Assembly (NCBI RefSeq): GCF_015602705.1
Contig: NZ_CP059081.1
Span: 2,489,702-2,553,701 of the forward strand
Length of the DNA stretch: 64,000 nucleotides
Direction of reading: 5' to 3'
From: Acinetobacter lwoffii
GTDB taxonomy: Bacteria; Pseudomonadota; Gammaproteobacteria; Pseudomonadales; Moraxellaceae
A program made the translations under genes and the position numbers. Shown here in pieces: positions 18,614 to 30,834 of this stretch. Below the pieces are notes generated by a model. It saw only the letters and a list, made by a program, of their open reading frames with translations, was not told where the DNA came from and did no database searches. How positions within the stretch are numbered: position 1 is the stretch's first letter; each line of letters starts with the position of its first letter.

Positions 18614-20950
18614 TTATTTACAGATAAGCGTAGATAGTCCGCTTTCTTCTTTTTGATTTTCTGTAACCGTCAATTGTGCAAAGCAAGTTTTAGATTCGGT
18701 GCTGATGATTTTAATATTGTAAGTATTTGGAATAAGCCCATATAGAGTGACCGTACCGTCCGATGAGATAGGATAAACCTCCCCACCATCATTATCGATA
18801 TATAACTCTGAACCGGCTGTAAATTTATTATTATTACTATCTACAGGTAAAATCGTGACCTGTTTTGTATTATATATAGGAAAATTAATAATATAGCCCC
18901 GCTGATCTAAAGCAGTAAGCCTCTTGGTTGCATAAGGAATCTTATCTTCAACTGGTAACTGATTCTGATCAAAACCAATATCATAATTTACATAAGGAAT
19001 AATATCATGAACAAAGGTATAGCCTTTCTTATTCGTTTTATCCACTACAGATAAAGACCTTAAAACATCGACATCCTGATAATCTCCCACACTAACAACA
19101 GAAAATGCATTATCAACTAACTTGGTAAAATTAAATTTATTATTAAGAAAAACAACCGCACCACGATAGTTTAATTGTGATTCAGACTCATTATCTCCCT
19201 CTATATGATAAAAACTTAAATCCCCAACATCTGTTTTCAATCGCCCATTGAAATTATATAGTGTTTCATCTTCGAGTCTATTTACACCTGTTTCATAGTC
19301 AAATCCAACCTGATTAGGATTACTTTTAACAAATTGCAATTTAGTTCTTTCATCTGTTGAATGACTAAAATAAACTGCTTTATCATCATCAAAACTATAG
19401 CTAAGTGATAAGACAACTCCAGAATCCCGATCATCACCGAATGAGCTAAAATAACTTAAACCTAGGCTTCCCTTCCTACCTAGCCGACGATTAAACCCTA
19501 AATTTAAAGTTTTACGATCATTTTGAAAAAATAAAGGAATCTCATCTTCCACGCGTATTTCTTGCTGATGAAAACTCTGGGCAGCATAATTCAAATAAAT
19601 ATTATGCAAGAGAGGGACATTGCTCATTCCTGCATAAATTAAATATTCATACTTAGGATAACTATAAAAATTATCCAGTTCATCACCTAAATATTTAAAA
19701 TCTCTTTCTGTATATTTTGCACTGGCACCAAGTGAAACTCTTCCGAAATCCTTTGCAGCAGATAATCCATATGAATAATTAAAATTATTAAGTTCATCAT
19801 GTGAAGCTTGAACTACACTATCCAAAACCAAATAATGACTAATCGCTTGAGTCCATAGAAAGCCTAAATTTTGCAAGTCTTCGCTATAAGCAAAATTAGA
19901 ACCAAGGGTTGTCCAATTAGATACCCCATAACGATAATAAAAGTTAGAGAAAAAATCACGATAGTCATCACTTTCTATATTATAATTATAACGCAACTTT
20001 CCTAATGAAACATTATATTCACTAAGATCAGGTCTTAATAACCGATTCGTCACCAGAATAGGAAAACTTTGTACACTCCTATTCCCTAACACATCTTCAA
20101 CAACAATTTGTGCATTTCCTGCCTGTTGAATTTGTGCACCAGTTTGAAGATTAAAATCACCAGGACTGACTCTTTGGCTATATATACTTACCCCATTAAT
20201 ATACAAATCAACTGTAGAAGGAACACGCGCACTCCCCTGTAAGGTTGGAGTATTCCAATAAATAAAATTTGGTCGCTCAGTAAAATTAGTTCCCCAGTTT
20301 AAACCGGCAAAACGTAAAGAATTAATTAATGGATTATATACTGTAGTTGTATCTCCTAAAGTAAGCTGAGTCATACTTTTAGGAAATTCAAAGTCAATAC
20401 TAGTACTGAGTCGAGTAAAATATTCATTCAAAGGATGATTATAATATGCTATTGAGTTCTTAAAAATCCAATAATCTTTAAAAATACCCAGCTCTGTCAG
20501 GCCGTTATATAAAGAATTCGTCTCTCTGTCTATTTTTGCATTTAAATAGGTAAAATCATAATTTACGAAACCTCCAAAGCTGGCTCTCTCTGGCATAGTC
20601 TGCAACTGGGAGATCTGTGTACTTGATTTAAACAGTTGGGTAGGTATCGTGAGATTAATTGTTTGCTTAGAGGCATCAAAATTAGATTGAATATTCTGAT
20701 CCGAAATAAGACAAAACTCATCCCGAGAAGCCATTTTTGATAATTTAGATATATCAATATCTCGTTCCGACAATATATTGCACTCTATATAAAAATTATC
20801 ATTACTTTTTATTAAAATAATATCTATATTATGATCAAGCTCGTTTATCCAGAGATTAGCAAAAAATTCATCATCAGGATTCTGGTTAGCATTAGCATTA
20901 CACAAGAATAAAATATTAACTAGAATAATTATTTTTCTATTTAACTGCAT
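18614..20950 (-). CDS. Outer-membrane usher of an archaic chaperone-usher pilus
   Basis: The usher is the outer-membrane pore that receives chaperone-bound subunits and polymerises them into a pilus. The 778-residue product has a signal peptide (about 1-21), an N-terminal substrate-binding domain, a long beta-barrel rich in alternating aromatic and polar residues, a plug-like insert (TVDLYINGVSIYSQRVSPGDFNL followed by GNAQIVVEDVLGN) and C-terminal domains with the usher signature GGEVYPISSDGTVTLYGL. The layout fits CsuD-like ushers. It is AT-rich, with many AAT, ATA and TTA codons, unlike the flanking housekeeping genes, which suggests horizontal origin. It lies between chaperone and tip gene in one operon. 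Confidence 0.92.
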   Translation of the reverse strand: MQLNRKIIILVNILFLCNANANQNPDDEFFANLWINELDHNIDIILIKSNDNFYIECNILSERDIDISKLSKMASRDEFCLISDQNIQSNFDASKQTINLTIPTQLFKSSTQISQLQTMPERASFGGFVNYDFTYLNAKIDRETNSLYNGLTELGIFKDYWIFKNSIAYYNHPLNEYFTRLSTSIDFEFPKSMTQLTLGDTTTVYNPLINSLRFAGLNWGTNFTERPNFIYWNTPTLQGSARVPSTVDLYINGVSIYSQRVSPGDFNLQTGAQIQQAGNAQIVVEDVLGNRSVQSFPILVTNRLLRPDLSEYNVSLGKLRYNYNIESDDYRDFFSNFYYRYGVSNWTTLGSNFAYSEDLQNLGFLWTQAISHYLVLDSVVQASHDELNNFNYSYGLSAAKDFGRVSLGASAKYTERDFKYLGDELDNFYSYPKYEYLIYAGMSNVPLLHNIYLNYAAQSFHQQEIRVEDEIPLFFQNDRKTLNLGFNRRLGRKGSLGLSYFSSFGDDRDSGVVLSLSYSFDDDKAVYFSHSTDERTKLQFVKSNPNQVGFDYETGVNRLEDETLYNFNGRLKTDVGDLSFYHIEGDNESESQLNYRGAVVFLNNKFNFTKLVDNAFSVVSVGDYQDVDVLRSLSVVDKTNKKGYTFVHDIIPYVNYDIGFDQNQLPVEDKIPYATKRLTALDQRGYIINFPIYNTKQVTILPVDSNNNKFTAGSELYIDNDGGEVYPISSDGTVTLYGLIPNTYNIKIISTESKTCFAQLTVTENQKEESGLSTLICK

Positions 20951-20972
20951 AATATAATCCTTAATTATAATT

Positions 20973-21677
20973 TTAATCCATAAGCTTTAACTCTATTTCC
21001 TCATGCGACTTATCTGTCATTACTTTAACAAAATAATTACGAGGATTATTTATCTTAACCCCTTCTAACTCATAGAAAATATTCTTGTCTTTAAGGGCAT
21101 ATTTCATATTATTACTAGTAAAAACTTCTTTCTTATTAGAATCTAAAATTTGTAACTTTGAAATTTGAATATGAGATTCTGCTTTGTTTTTAACAATAAG
21201 CTTATCATTCTCAATATTGAAATTTAATTTTAGGTTATCTTGCTTTCCAATAAATAATGGCAGGTTAAAATTCATCAAGAAAGTAATAGATGATTCTTTT
21301 ACAGGCTGAGGTAATTCCTCAATTACAATGCGCCAGGCACCCTCTTCCAGACCATTTAATACAGATGCTATTGGACGATTAAAACCAACACGTATAACTT
21401 GTTTCCCATTAGGTTTTAAAATAAAATTTCTTGGATTAATTATAAGAGTATCATCTTTCTCCAACACATCTTCACCTTTATCATTTTGATCCCATTTAAA
21501 TGCTTTTACCTCAAATATCTTTTTTTCTACTTCATTTATAGACTCTAAAGTAAGTGTTGTTGTTTTTTGTTTTGTATCATTTAATATATACATTTGTACT
21601 GGATCAATTGCAACATCAGCCTTCCCCCCAGTAAAAGAAAAAAAAGATAAAAATAATAATATAGTTGTTCTTCTCAT
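20973..21677 (-). CDS. Periplasmic pilus assembly chaperone (CsuC-like)
   Basis: A 234-residue PapD-like chaperone of two immunoglobulin-like domains. It has a signal peptide (about 1-20), then VAIDPVQMYILNDTKQKTTTLTL, the N-terminal core that caps subunits. The conserved FILKPNGKQVIRVGFNRP segment includes the G1 strand used for donor-strand complementation, and a second domain starts near residue 140. It would stabilise pilin subunits in the periplasm and deliver them to the usher encoded 22 bases downstream. Like the usher it is strongly AT-rich. A gap of 75 bases separates it from the pilin gene. Confidence 0.9.
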   Translation of the reverse strand: MRRTTILLFLSFFSFTGGKADVAIDPVQMYILNDTKQKTTTLTLESINEVEKKIFEVKAFKWDQNDKGEDVLEKDDTLIINPRNFILKPNGKQVIRVGFNRPIASVLNGLEEGAWRIVIEELPQPVKESSITFLMNFNLPLFIGKQDNLKLNFNIENDKLIVKNKAESHIQISKLQILDSNKKEVFTSNNMKYALKDKNIFYELEGVKINNPRNYFVKVMTDKSHEEIELKLMD

Positions 21678-21752
21678 ATTATAATTTCCATTTAAAAATA
21701 TAATGAGGCAACCTAACCCAACATAAATATCAGGCTAGGTTGAGTAAATAAA

Positions 21753-22292
21753 TTAGTAGTAAGCTTTAATTAGATAGCGATCGGTATAATTACCTGCTAA
21801 CTGTGTAGCATTAACTGCAGCATTAGTAACTGCAAGTGTATAATTATCAACTGCTTGACCGTTATGATTTGAATTACCAAACGGAACAGCGCCTGCACCT
21901 TGTTTAGTTGTCACAATTGTTGTAGCAATTGTTTTAGATGCATCTGTTTCATGTCTAACAAACGTATTATTACTAGCGCTAGCATTTGCAGTTTGCAAAT
22001 TCAGAACATAAGGGGTATTTGTTGTAATTGAATAATTTGTAGTTTGGGTTCCACCAGCAGCAGATAATACTATTGCATTTCCACCAGTTAAAATACATTT
22101 CTTATTAATTTTAAGTGAAATTGGAATTTCTTTTTCACAACCTAAAGTATTACATTTACTCCAGTCAATTGGTGGTTTAGGATTATGACCTGGGCGTCCT
22201 GCAGCTCCCATATCTTCTGCATAAACAACTGTTGAGCCAAAACCAAAGCTTAGTGCTAATGCTGCTAATACTGTTTGAGTCATTTTATTCAT
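21753..22292 (-). CDS. Major pilin of the chaperone-usher pilus (SCPU-like)
   Basis: A 179-residue secreted subunit starting at MNKMTQ. An in-frame ATG four codons earlier lies within the GGAG ribosome-binding site, so 22292 is the better start. The signal peptide ends near VVYA. The mature protein has an unusually long N-terminal stretch with a CX4C pair (CNTLGC), then EIPISLKINKKC, whose alternating hydrophobic residues suit a donor strand. An Ala/Thr/Asn-rich beta domain follows, ending NYTDRYLIKAYY, like SCPU domains. First gene of the four-gene operon, so it is the likely shaft subunit. Three cysteines (odd number) are visible. Confidence 0.85.
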   Translation of the reverse strand: MNKMTQTVLAALALSFGFGSTVVYAEDMGAAGRPGHNPKPPIDWSKCNTLGCEKEIPISLKINKKCILTGGNAIVLSAAGGTQTTNYSITTNTPYVLNLQTANASASNNTFVRHETDASKTIATTIVTTKQGAGAVPFGNSNHNGQAVDNYTLAVTNAAVNATQLAGNYTDRYLIKAYY

Positions 22293-23210
22293 GATCTTCT
22301 CCATTCTTTAAAAAAAAGAATATATTTATTTGTTTGGGTCGCGCTGATATAAAAACTCTTTCTTATTATGAGTAAGGCTATACAGCGTGTAGTTATCTTA
22401 CTATCATTAATAAAAAAACATACAGATACTTTATTATTCACAATATATTTTCCTATTTCCCGGGATTAGTATTTTTTTGTATGTCATTATTTTATATACA
22501 ATTATTTAAAAATAATAATTATTACATGTAATTCCTACGAAACTCCCCATAAAGCTAAAAAAGAACTTAAAAAATTGAAGATAATCAAATAAAATTTAAC
22601 TATATGATTTTCATATTTTTTAAATAATAATAACCCCAAACTATTTGCATTATTTACAAAGATTTACAACTTACCCTCGGATAGGTAAAAAAAGTGTGAT
22701 TCCGTTTTGTTTTTTTTGTTATTTTTCACACATCATCGCCTTTAGTAAAAATCCCCCTCCTATACTTACTATTAATCTCACTCTGAAAACTTATTGTTAA
22801 ATTAATACATTCATTTAAATCTTTTGATTTCATAACATCCTAATCAACACCTATATTTTTATAAAATTTACACTCTTTGAATCATCTTACAATTCAATTA
22901 ATTAATTTAATATCTTATTGAATGAAAATTCTCATTAAAACTATACTTTATATTCTTTATCCCATTTAAATCAATTAAATAACTATACTTCTGATAGATT
23001 CAATCAACTATTTAAAGAATATTTATCCCTATTATTAAAAATAATCTATTTTAAATAAAAACTAGCGATCAACTTATATAAAAATTTGGCTCATCTTTCG
23101 TTTCCCACAATATTATATTATTTTTTTAATACACTATCTGATCTTCTTCTCATAAAAGTCTGAAAAAAATTTGACATTATCTCTCAGATTTAACTAAAAA
23201 CTTGCAATAA
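22293..23210. other. Very AT-rich non-coding region upstream of the pilus operon
   Basis: About 0.9 kb without a credible gene on either strand. It is made largely of A/T runs with scattered short dyads such as GTGTGA and TCACAC around 22694-22728. It must hold the promoter of the pilus operon (minus strand), but no convincing -35/-10 pair stands out among many T/A-rich candidates. The composition is that of DNA often bound by H-NS-like silencers, which is inference. Confidence 0.6.
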
Positions 23211-23237
23211 AAAATCCACTCAAATTGAGTAGGTTTT
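23211..23237 (-). terminator. Terminator-like hairpin behind the ilvC remnant
   Basis: The stem ACTCA/TGAGT is extended by CC/GG and AAAA/TTTT with single bulges. On the minus strand it is followed by TTTTTTATTG. It sits about 25 bases beyond the TAA of the ilvC-like remnant, as a terminator would behind a real ilvC end. Confidence 0.65.
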
Positions 23238-23258
23238 AGCATCAAATCAATTGATCAA

Positions 23259-23310
23259 GAACTTAGTTCTTTTCTTTGTCTACAATCTTGTTCGCTTGAA
23301 TCTAAGGTAT
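23259..23310 (-). pseudogene. Remnant of a second ilvC 3' end
   Basis: A 52-base segment matches the ilvC end at 23499-23550 with five mismatches, at a constant offset of 240 bases and in the same orientation. Read in the ilvC frame it encodes [15 protein letters not shown] and a stop. Three differences are synonymous third-position changes, one turns Met to Ile, and one turns the Trp codon TGG into TAG. Similarity ends sharply upstream of it. It looks like a gene-end fragment from a diverged ilvC, left by recombination or by integration of a foreign segment. Confidence 0.85.
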
Positions 23311-23312
23311 GA

Positions 23313-23454
23313 ACAAGTACAAAATACTGTTTTGTACGAAGTGCAAGGAGGCAAGCACTACTTTGAATGAAACGCAAGAAGTGAAAACACTGCTTTCTTC
23401 TATTTGAGGCACGCAGTTCAACTCAAATAAGTCATTTTATTTTTACAAGACATA
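23313..23454. repeat. Segment of successive short inverted repeats between the two ilvC ends
   Basis: Four consecutive dyads are visible: GTACAAAA/TTTTGTAC (23317-23337, five-base loop), AGTGC/GCACT (23340-23359), AGTG/CACT around AAAA (23380-23391) and TATTTGAG/CTCAAATA (23401-23429). No open reading frame is present. It could be a structured RNA, a small palindromic mobile element or an integration scar. I do not recognise it. Confidence 0.5.
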
Positions 23455-23485
23455 AAAAAGCCCCTGTTAAAAGCAAGGGCTTTTT
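23455..23485 (-). terminator. Rho-independent terminator after ilvC
   Basis: AAAAAGCCC pairs with GGGCTTTTT about 18 bases past the ilvC stop, with T residues following on the minus strand. Confidence 0.85.
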
Positions 23486-23502
23486 GACTTAGAAATCAGA
23501 AC

Positions 23503-24531
<1,029 letters not shown>

Positions 24532-24626
24532 TTAATGCTTGTTTGTCTGTTTAAATCAGGCAGTGACCTTTGTATTTACACTGCCTGATACCCCCTTCTT
24601 ATTAGGATGAGGAAATACTTTAAAAT

Positions 24627-25118
24627 TTAGATGGTGAGTACTTTTTCACCGCGTGCGATACCAGAAACCCCTGAACGCACGACTTCTAAAATGGTGTGTT
24701 CTGCTAGTGCATCGATAAATGCATCCACTTTTTCAGTCGTACCCGCAATTTGAATGGTATAGGTGGTCGGTGTGACATCAACAATCTGACCACGGAAAAT
24801 ATCCGCCGTACGTTTGATTTCGTCACGCGATGAACCCAATGCTTTAACTTTAATCAGCATCAATTCACGCTCAATATGTGCACCTTCAGACAGGTCAACC
24901 ACTTTCACCACTTCAACCAACTTGTTAAGCTGTTTGGTAATTTGCTCAATCTTGTGATCATCACCATAAGTGGTCAATGTCAAACGTGAAAGCGTTGGAT
25001 CTTCAGTCGGAGCAACATTCAATGTTTCGATATTGTAGCCACGCTGTGAGAACAAACCCACTAAACGGGAAAGCGCGCCTGATTCGTTTTCTACGAGTAC
25101 AGAGATAATATGTCTCAT
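24627..25118 (-). CDS. ilvN: Acetolactate synthase small (regulatory) subunit
   Basis: The regulatory subunit that binds valine and gives feedback control to acetolactate synthase. At 163 residues it is the long IlvH-type form: an N-terminal ACT domain ([37 protein letters not shown]) and a second ACT-like half that ends near [18 protein letters not shown]. It overlaps the large-subunit gene by four bases, so the two are coupled. The symbol ilvH is equally used for this form. Confidence 0.97.
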   Translation of the reverse strand: MRHIISVLVENESGALSRLVGLFSQRGYNIETLNVAPTEDPTLSRLTLTTYGDDHKIEQITKQLNKLVEVVKVVDLSEGAHIERELMLIKVKALGSSRDEIKRTADIFRGQIVDVTPTTYTIQIAGTTEKVDAFIDALAEHTILEVVRSGVSGIARGEKVLTI

Positions 25119-26842
25119 TTCGTGCGCTCCCCTTTAGCCAACCACATATCCTGCATCGACTGACCCGCAATCAACATCGGATAAACGTGCTCGGTACGAT
25201 CTACCATAACGTTAATAAATACGCACTTGTCGTTAATCGCCATCGCTTCTGCAAGCTTCGACTCTAGCTCATCGGCATGATTAATCTGAATACCGACATG
25301 ACCATAGGCTTCCATCAGTTTGGCAAAATCAGGCAATGAATCTACATAAGAACTTGAATGACGTCCTTCATAGTTCATATCTTGCCATTGTTTTACCATG
25401 CCTAAAGACTGGTTATTCAGGCACAGGATTTTTACATTCAGGCCATATTGCTTACAGGTCGACAGTTCCTGGATACACATCTGAATCGATGCTTCACCGG
25501 TGATACACACCACTTGCTGTTCCGGGTATGCAAGCTTCGCAGCCATTGCATACGGCAAGCCTACACCCATGGTGCCTAGACCACCTGAGTTGATCCATTG
25601 ACGTGGACGTTTGTATTTGTAATACATCGCACCAAACATCTGATGCTGACCGACATCAGAAGTAATGATCGCTTCGCCATTGGTCACTTTATCCAATGCC
25701 TGAACCACTTGTTGTGGCTTCATCACGCCATCAACACCCGCTTCAAAACGACCGCCATGAACCTTGCGCCATTCATTGATCTGTTTCCACCATGCCGCAA
25801 TCGCTTCAGGATTTGGCTTAGAAACATTAAGCTGTTTCAACTGGTTCAACATCTCATTCAGTACAGGCTCTACAGCACCGACAATTGGAATGTGCGCCAT
25901 AATGGTTTTTGAGATTGTCGCTGGGTCGATATCTATATGAATGACTTTAGCATTTGGACAGAATTTTGCAGGATTGTTGGTCACACGGTCATCGAAACGC
26001 GCACCCACACACAGAATTACATCTGCATTGTGCATGGTCATGTTAGCTTCATAAGTACCGTGCATACCCAACATACCGATGAACTGTTCATCATCACCCG
26101 GGAATGCGCCAAGACCCATCAAGGTATTGGTCACTGGATAACCCAATAGATGCGCAAGCTCTGTCAATTGTGCTGAAGCATTGCCTTGAACCACACCACC
26201 ACCTGAGTAAATAACTGGGCGTTTAGCATGGATCAGTTCTTCAATCGCTTTACGAATTTGACCTGAGTGACCACGGAACGGTGGCTGATACGAACGCATC
26301 TTCACTTTTTCTGGGTATTCGTAAGCAAATTTCTCTGCAGGATTGGTCGCATCCTTTGGAATATCAATCACTACAGGACCTGGACGACCTGAAGACGCAA
26401 TATAGAAGGCTTTCTTGATAATCGCAGGAATTTCGCTGGCATGACGCACCTGGAAGCTATGTTTCACGATAGGACGTGAAATACCGACCATATCGGTTTC
26501 CTGAAATGCATCTTCACCAATCAGATGACTCGCAACCTGACCTGACAAAATCACCATCGGGATTGAGTCCATATAGGCCGTTGCAATTGGGGTCACCGTG
26601 TTGGTTGCGCCCGGACCGGAAGTCACCAGCACAACACCGGTCTTGCCTGTCACGCGTGAGTAAGCATCGGCCATGTGACCAGCAGCCTGTTCGTGACGTA
26701 CGAGATAATGATTGATTCTGTCTTGTTGAAATAGCGCATCATAAATATGAAGAACTGCGCCGCCTGGGTATCCAAAAACATGTTCAACGCCTTCGTCCGC
26801 TAATGCGCGAACAAGCATTTCACCACCAGATAGAAGTTCCAA
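25115..26842 (-). CDS. ilvI: Acetolactate synthase large (catalytic) subunit
   Basis: A thiamine-diphosphate and FAD enzyme that condenses pyruvate into acetolactate, or pyruvate and 2-ketobutyrate into acetohydroxybutyrate. The 575-residue protein has the thiamine-activating glutamate E51 in [10 protein letters not shown]. The pyrophosphate-binding motif appears as [12 protein letters not shown] instead of the textbook GDGS form; a GEG/GEA form is, to my knowledge, not unusual in pseudomonad-like relatives. The best start is a TTG codon at 26842 with AGGGTGA seven bases upstream; no ATG fits better. Forms an operon with ilvN and ilvC. Confidence 0.96.
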   Translation of the reverse strand: MELLSGGEMLVRALADEGVEHVFGYPGGAVLHIYDALFQQDRINHYLVRHEQAAGHMADAYSRVTGKTGVVLVTSGPGATNTVTPIATAYMDSIPMVILSGQVASHLIGEDAFQETDMVGISRPIVKHSFQVRHASEIPAIIKKAFYIASSGRPGPVVIDIPKDATNPAEKFAYEYPEKVKMRSYQPPFRGHSGQIRKAIEELIHAKRPVIYSGGGVVQGNASAQLTELAHLLGYPVTNTLMGLGAFPGDDEQFIGMLGMHGTYEANMTMHNADVILCVGARFDDRVTNNPAKFCPNAKVIHIDIDPATISKTIMAHIPIVGAVEPVLNEMLNQLKQLNVSKPNPEAIAAWWKQINEWRKVHGGRFEAGVDGVMKPQQVVQALDKVTNGEAIITSDVGQHQMFGAMYYKYKRPRQWINSGGLGTMGVGLPYAMAAKLAYPEQQVVCITGEASIQMCIQELSTCKQYGLNVKILCLNNQSLGMVKQWQDMNYEGRHSSSYVDSLPDFAKLMEAYGHVGIQINHADELESKLAEAMAINDKCVFINVMVDRTEHVYPMLIAGQSMQDMWLAKGERTK

Positions 26843-26864
26843 CGTGATTCACCCTAATATTATT

Positions 26865-26893
26865 CACTGCACAAATGGGAGGCATTTGCAGTG
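26865..26893 (-). promoter_or_regulatory. Leader hairpin between the ilvI promoter and start codon
   Basis: CACTGC/GCAGTG and AAATG/CATTT form an eleven-pair stem with a two-base bulge and a five-base loop, wholly within the predicted 5' untranslated region. There is no T run and no peptide rich in Val/Leu/Ile codons, so it is not a classical attenuator. It may affect transcript stability or translation. Confidence 0.45.
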
Positions 26894-26917
26894 TTTCGTT
26901 TGTTAACTGTCTGCACT

Positions 26918-26947
26918 GTTATAGCACACAAATTTCATAGTTTTCAA
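26918..26947 (-). promoter_or_regulatory. Predicted sigma-70 promoter of ilvI-ilvN-ilvC
   Basis: On the minus strand TTGAAA (26942-26947) and TATAAC (26918-26923) are separated by 18 bases, about 75 bases before the ilvI start. Both hexamers are close to consensus. Confidence 0.6.
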
Positions 26948-27528
26948 AGCAATAGGAAAAAAATCTGATCTCTTCGCTGTTCGAGCAATACGGGATCTAA
27001 AACATGTTGGGATAAACATATTTTGCTTAGCTTTGTTCAATTTCTCGGCTAGAAAAATCGCCCACTGCATGAAATGACACTTAGTCGAAGGGTGATCGAT
27101 CTAAGGCATATAAAACTATTGCAGCATTCTTGTGTTTTCAGGCTTTAAAGTCAAGTTTAAAAAACAGACAATCCATACTTATAGTGCCTAGATCTGCTGT
27201 TTTTAACAGCAATATCAGCTCATAGCCATGCATTTACTGTCTTGTCTATTCATCTAATCCAATAAAATTCATAGAGTTAATGGTTTAATTTTATAAATTT
27301 TTAATATGTCTTATATAAAAAAAATGAATGAATTTTTATTAAATGAAAGGAAATTGTTTATCAATAAATTTTGTATACGAAGATTTTTCTCTGATTTCTT
27401 ATATGCTAGATTGAGCTTATTTAAGCAGTTAGCTTTGAATAAAGCAGATAAAAATCCATCATTTTTACTGAAAATATCACTACAATAATTGCAGTATTCC
27501 ATGCCTAGCAAGCCGAGGCCCAAGAACA
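26948..27528. other. Intergenic region between ilvI and the DUF4124 gene
   Basis: About 0.58 kb between divergent genes. It becomes strongly AT-rich towards 27250-27500. A short hairpin TGCTGTT/AACAGCA lies at 27195-27212. Open frames of 60-70 codons here are composed of AT-rich low-quality codons without ribosome-binding sites, and I do not regard them as genes. The DUF4124 promoter must lie in the right part. Confidence 0.55.
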
Positions 27529-27882
27529 ATGAAAATATCTTTTTTAACCGCCTTCAGTTTGAGTTGCGCAGTTGTTTTGAGCATCTGTAGCACCAGCGCT
27601 TCCGCGATCCAGTATCATAAATGGGTCGATGCGAAAGGTGTCACGCATTATACCAAGACGCCACCACCGAAATCTGCGAAAAAAGCCACCACAGTGGATA
27701 CCTATGGCTGGAAAAATTCAGCACCAGCATCATCTAGAACGACTGAAACTGAAGTTCAAACCGAGAACACACCTCAAGAACAACAGCAACAAGCCCCTCA
27801 AGTTCCTGCGAATCAGGACCAGCAACAACGTGAAGCCAACGAAGCCTTGCAGCAATCTAAAAATCGTGCAGTTGCTTTATAA
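27529..27882 (+). CDS. DUF4124 domain-containing exported protein
   Basis: A 117-residue protein with a clear signal peptide (cut near SASA, residue 26). The DUF4124 core follows: IQYHKWVDAKGVTHYTKTPPPKSA. The tail is low-complexity and Gln/Glu/Pro-rich (PQEQQQQAPQVPANQDQQQREANEAL). The DUF4124 family is widespread in proteobacterial periplasmic proteins and has no established function; members often sit near envelope genes. A GAGG sequence lies about eleven bases before the ATG. It is followed by leuS 123 bases downstream. Function unknown. Confidence 0.85.
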   Translation: MKISFLTAFSLSCAVVLSICSTSASAIQYHKWVDAKGVTHYTKTPPPKSAKKATTVDTYGWKNSAPASSRTTETEVQTENTPQEQQQQAPQVPANQDQQQREANEALQQSKNRAVAL

Positions 27883-27990
27883 GACACCTCTATATAGAAC
27901 AGCGTGTTTTTTCTTCGGGAAATGCCGGCGCAAAATTCACTTTTAGGTACATTTTGCGCTATGCTGTGCAACAGACTTTTTTCACCGTAA

Positions 27991-30627
<2,637 letters not shown>

Positions 30628-30633
30628 ATCCTT

Positions 30634-30720
30634 AAGTTCCCTCTCCTCTCAGGAGAGGGCTAGGGAGAGGTAAATATATAACCCCTCATCCTAACCTTCT
30701 CCCAGAGGGAGAAGGAACTT
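30634..30720. repeat. REP-like double-hairpin palindromic element after leuS
   Basis: Two adjacent hairpins, CCCTCTCCT/AGGAGAGGG (30639-30659) and CCTTCTCCC/GGGAGAAGG (30695-30715), are enclosed by an outer pair AAGTTCC/GGAACTT (30634-30640 and 30714-30720). CTAGGGAGAGG and CCTCATCCTAA in the middle are also roughly complementary. The layout is that of an extragenic palindromic (BIME-like) repeat. A related element lies at 43562-43672. Confidence 0.75.
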
Positions 30721-30745
30721 TCTGAAGGATTTCACAATTCCCAAA

Positions 30746-30774
30746 CAAAGCCCGTTGCCAGCCAACGGGCTTTG
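30746..30774 (+). terminator. Terminator-like hairpin between leuS and lptE
   Basis: CAAAGCCCGTTG pairs perfectly with CAACGGGCTTTG over twelve bases with a five-base loop. The T run is short (ACTTTA), so termination may be partial and some transcripts could continue into lptE. Confidence 0.6.
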
Positions 30775-30834
30775 ACTTTACAATCCAGTTCAGGATTTCA
30801 AATATTCCCCTTCGGGAAGCATAGAGGGCAACAC

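Noticed and set aside
25450..25560. GEASIQM in acetolactate synthase as a loss of the thiamine-diphosphate motif
   Set aside because: Glutamate in place of the first aspartate occurs in related functional enzymes to my knowledge, and all other motifs are intact.
26843..26920. Leader peptide attenuator for the ilv operon
   Set aside because: The only short frame there ([15 protein letters not shown]...) overlaps the ilvI start, is poor in branched-chain codons, and no T-run terminator hairpin follows.
27306..27529. Small open frames on both strands (60 and 72 codons)
   Set aside because: They are AT-rich, have poor ribosome-binding sites and no recognisable domain; one ends only because it meets the DUF4124 start. 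They look like chance frames in AT-rich DNA.
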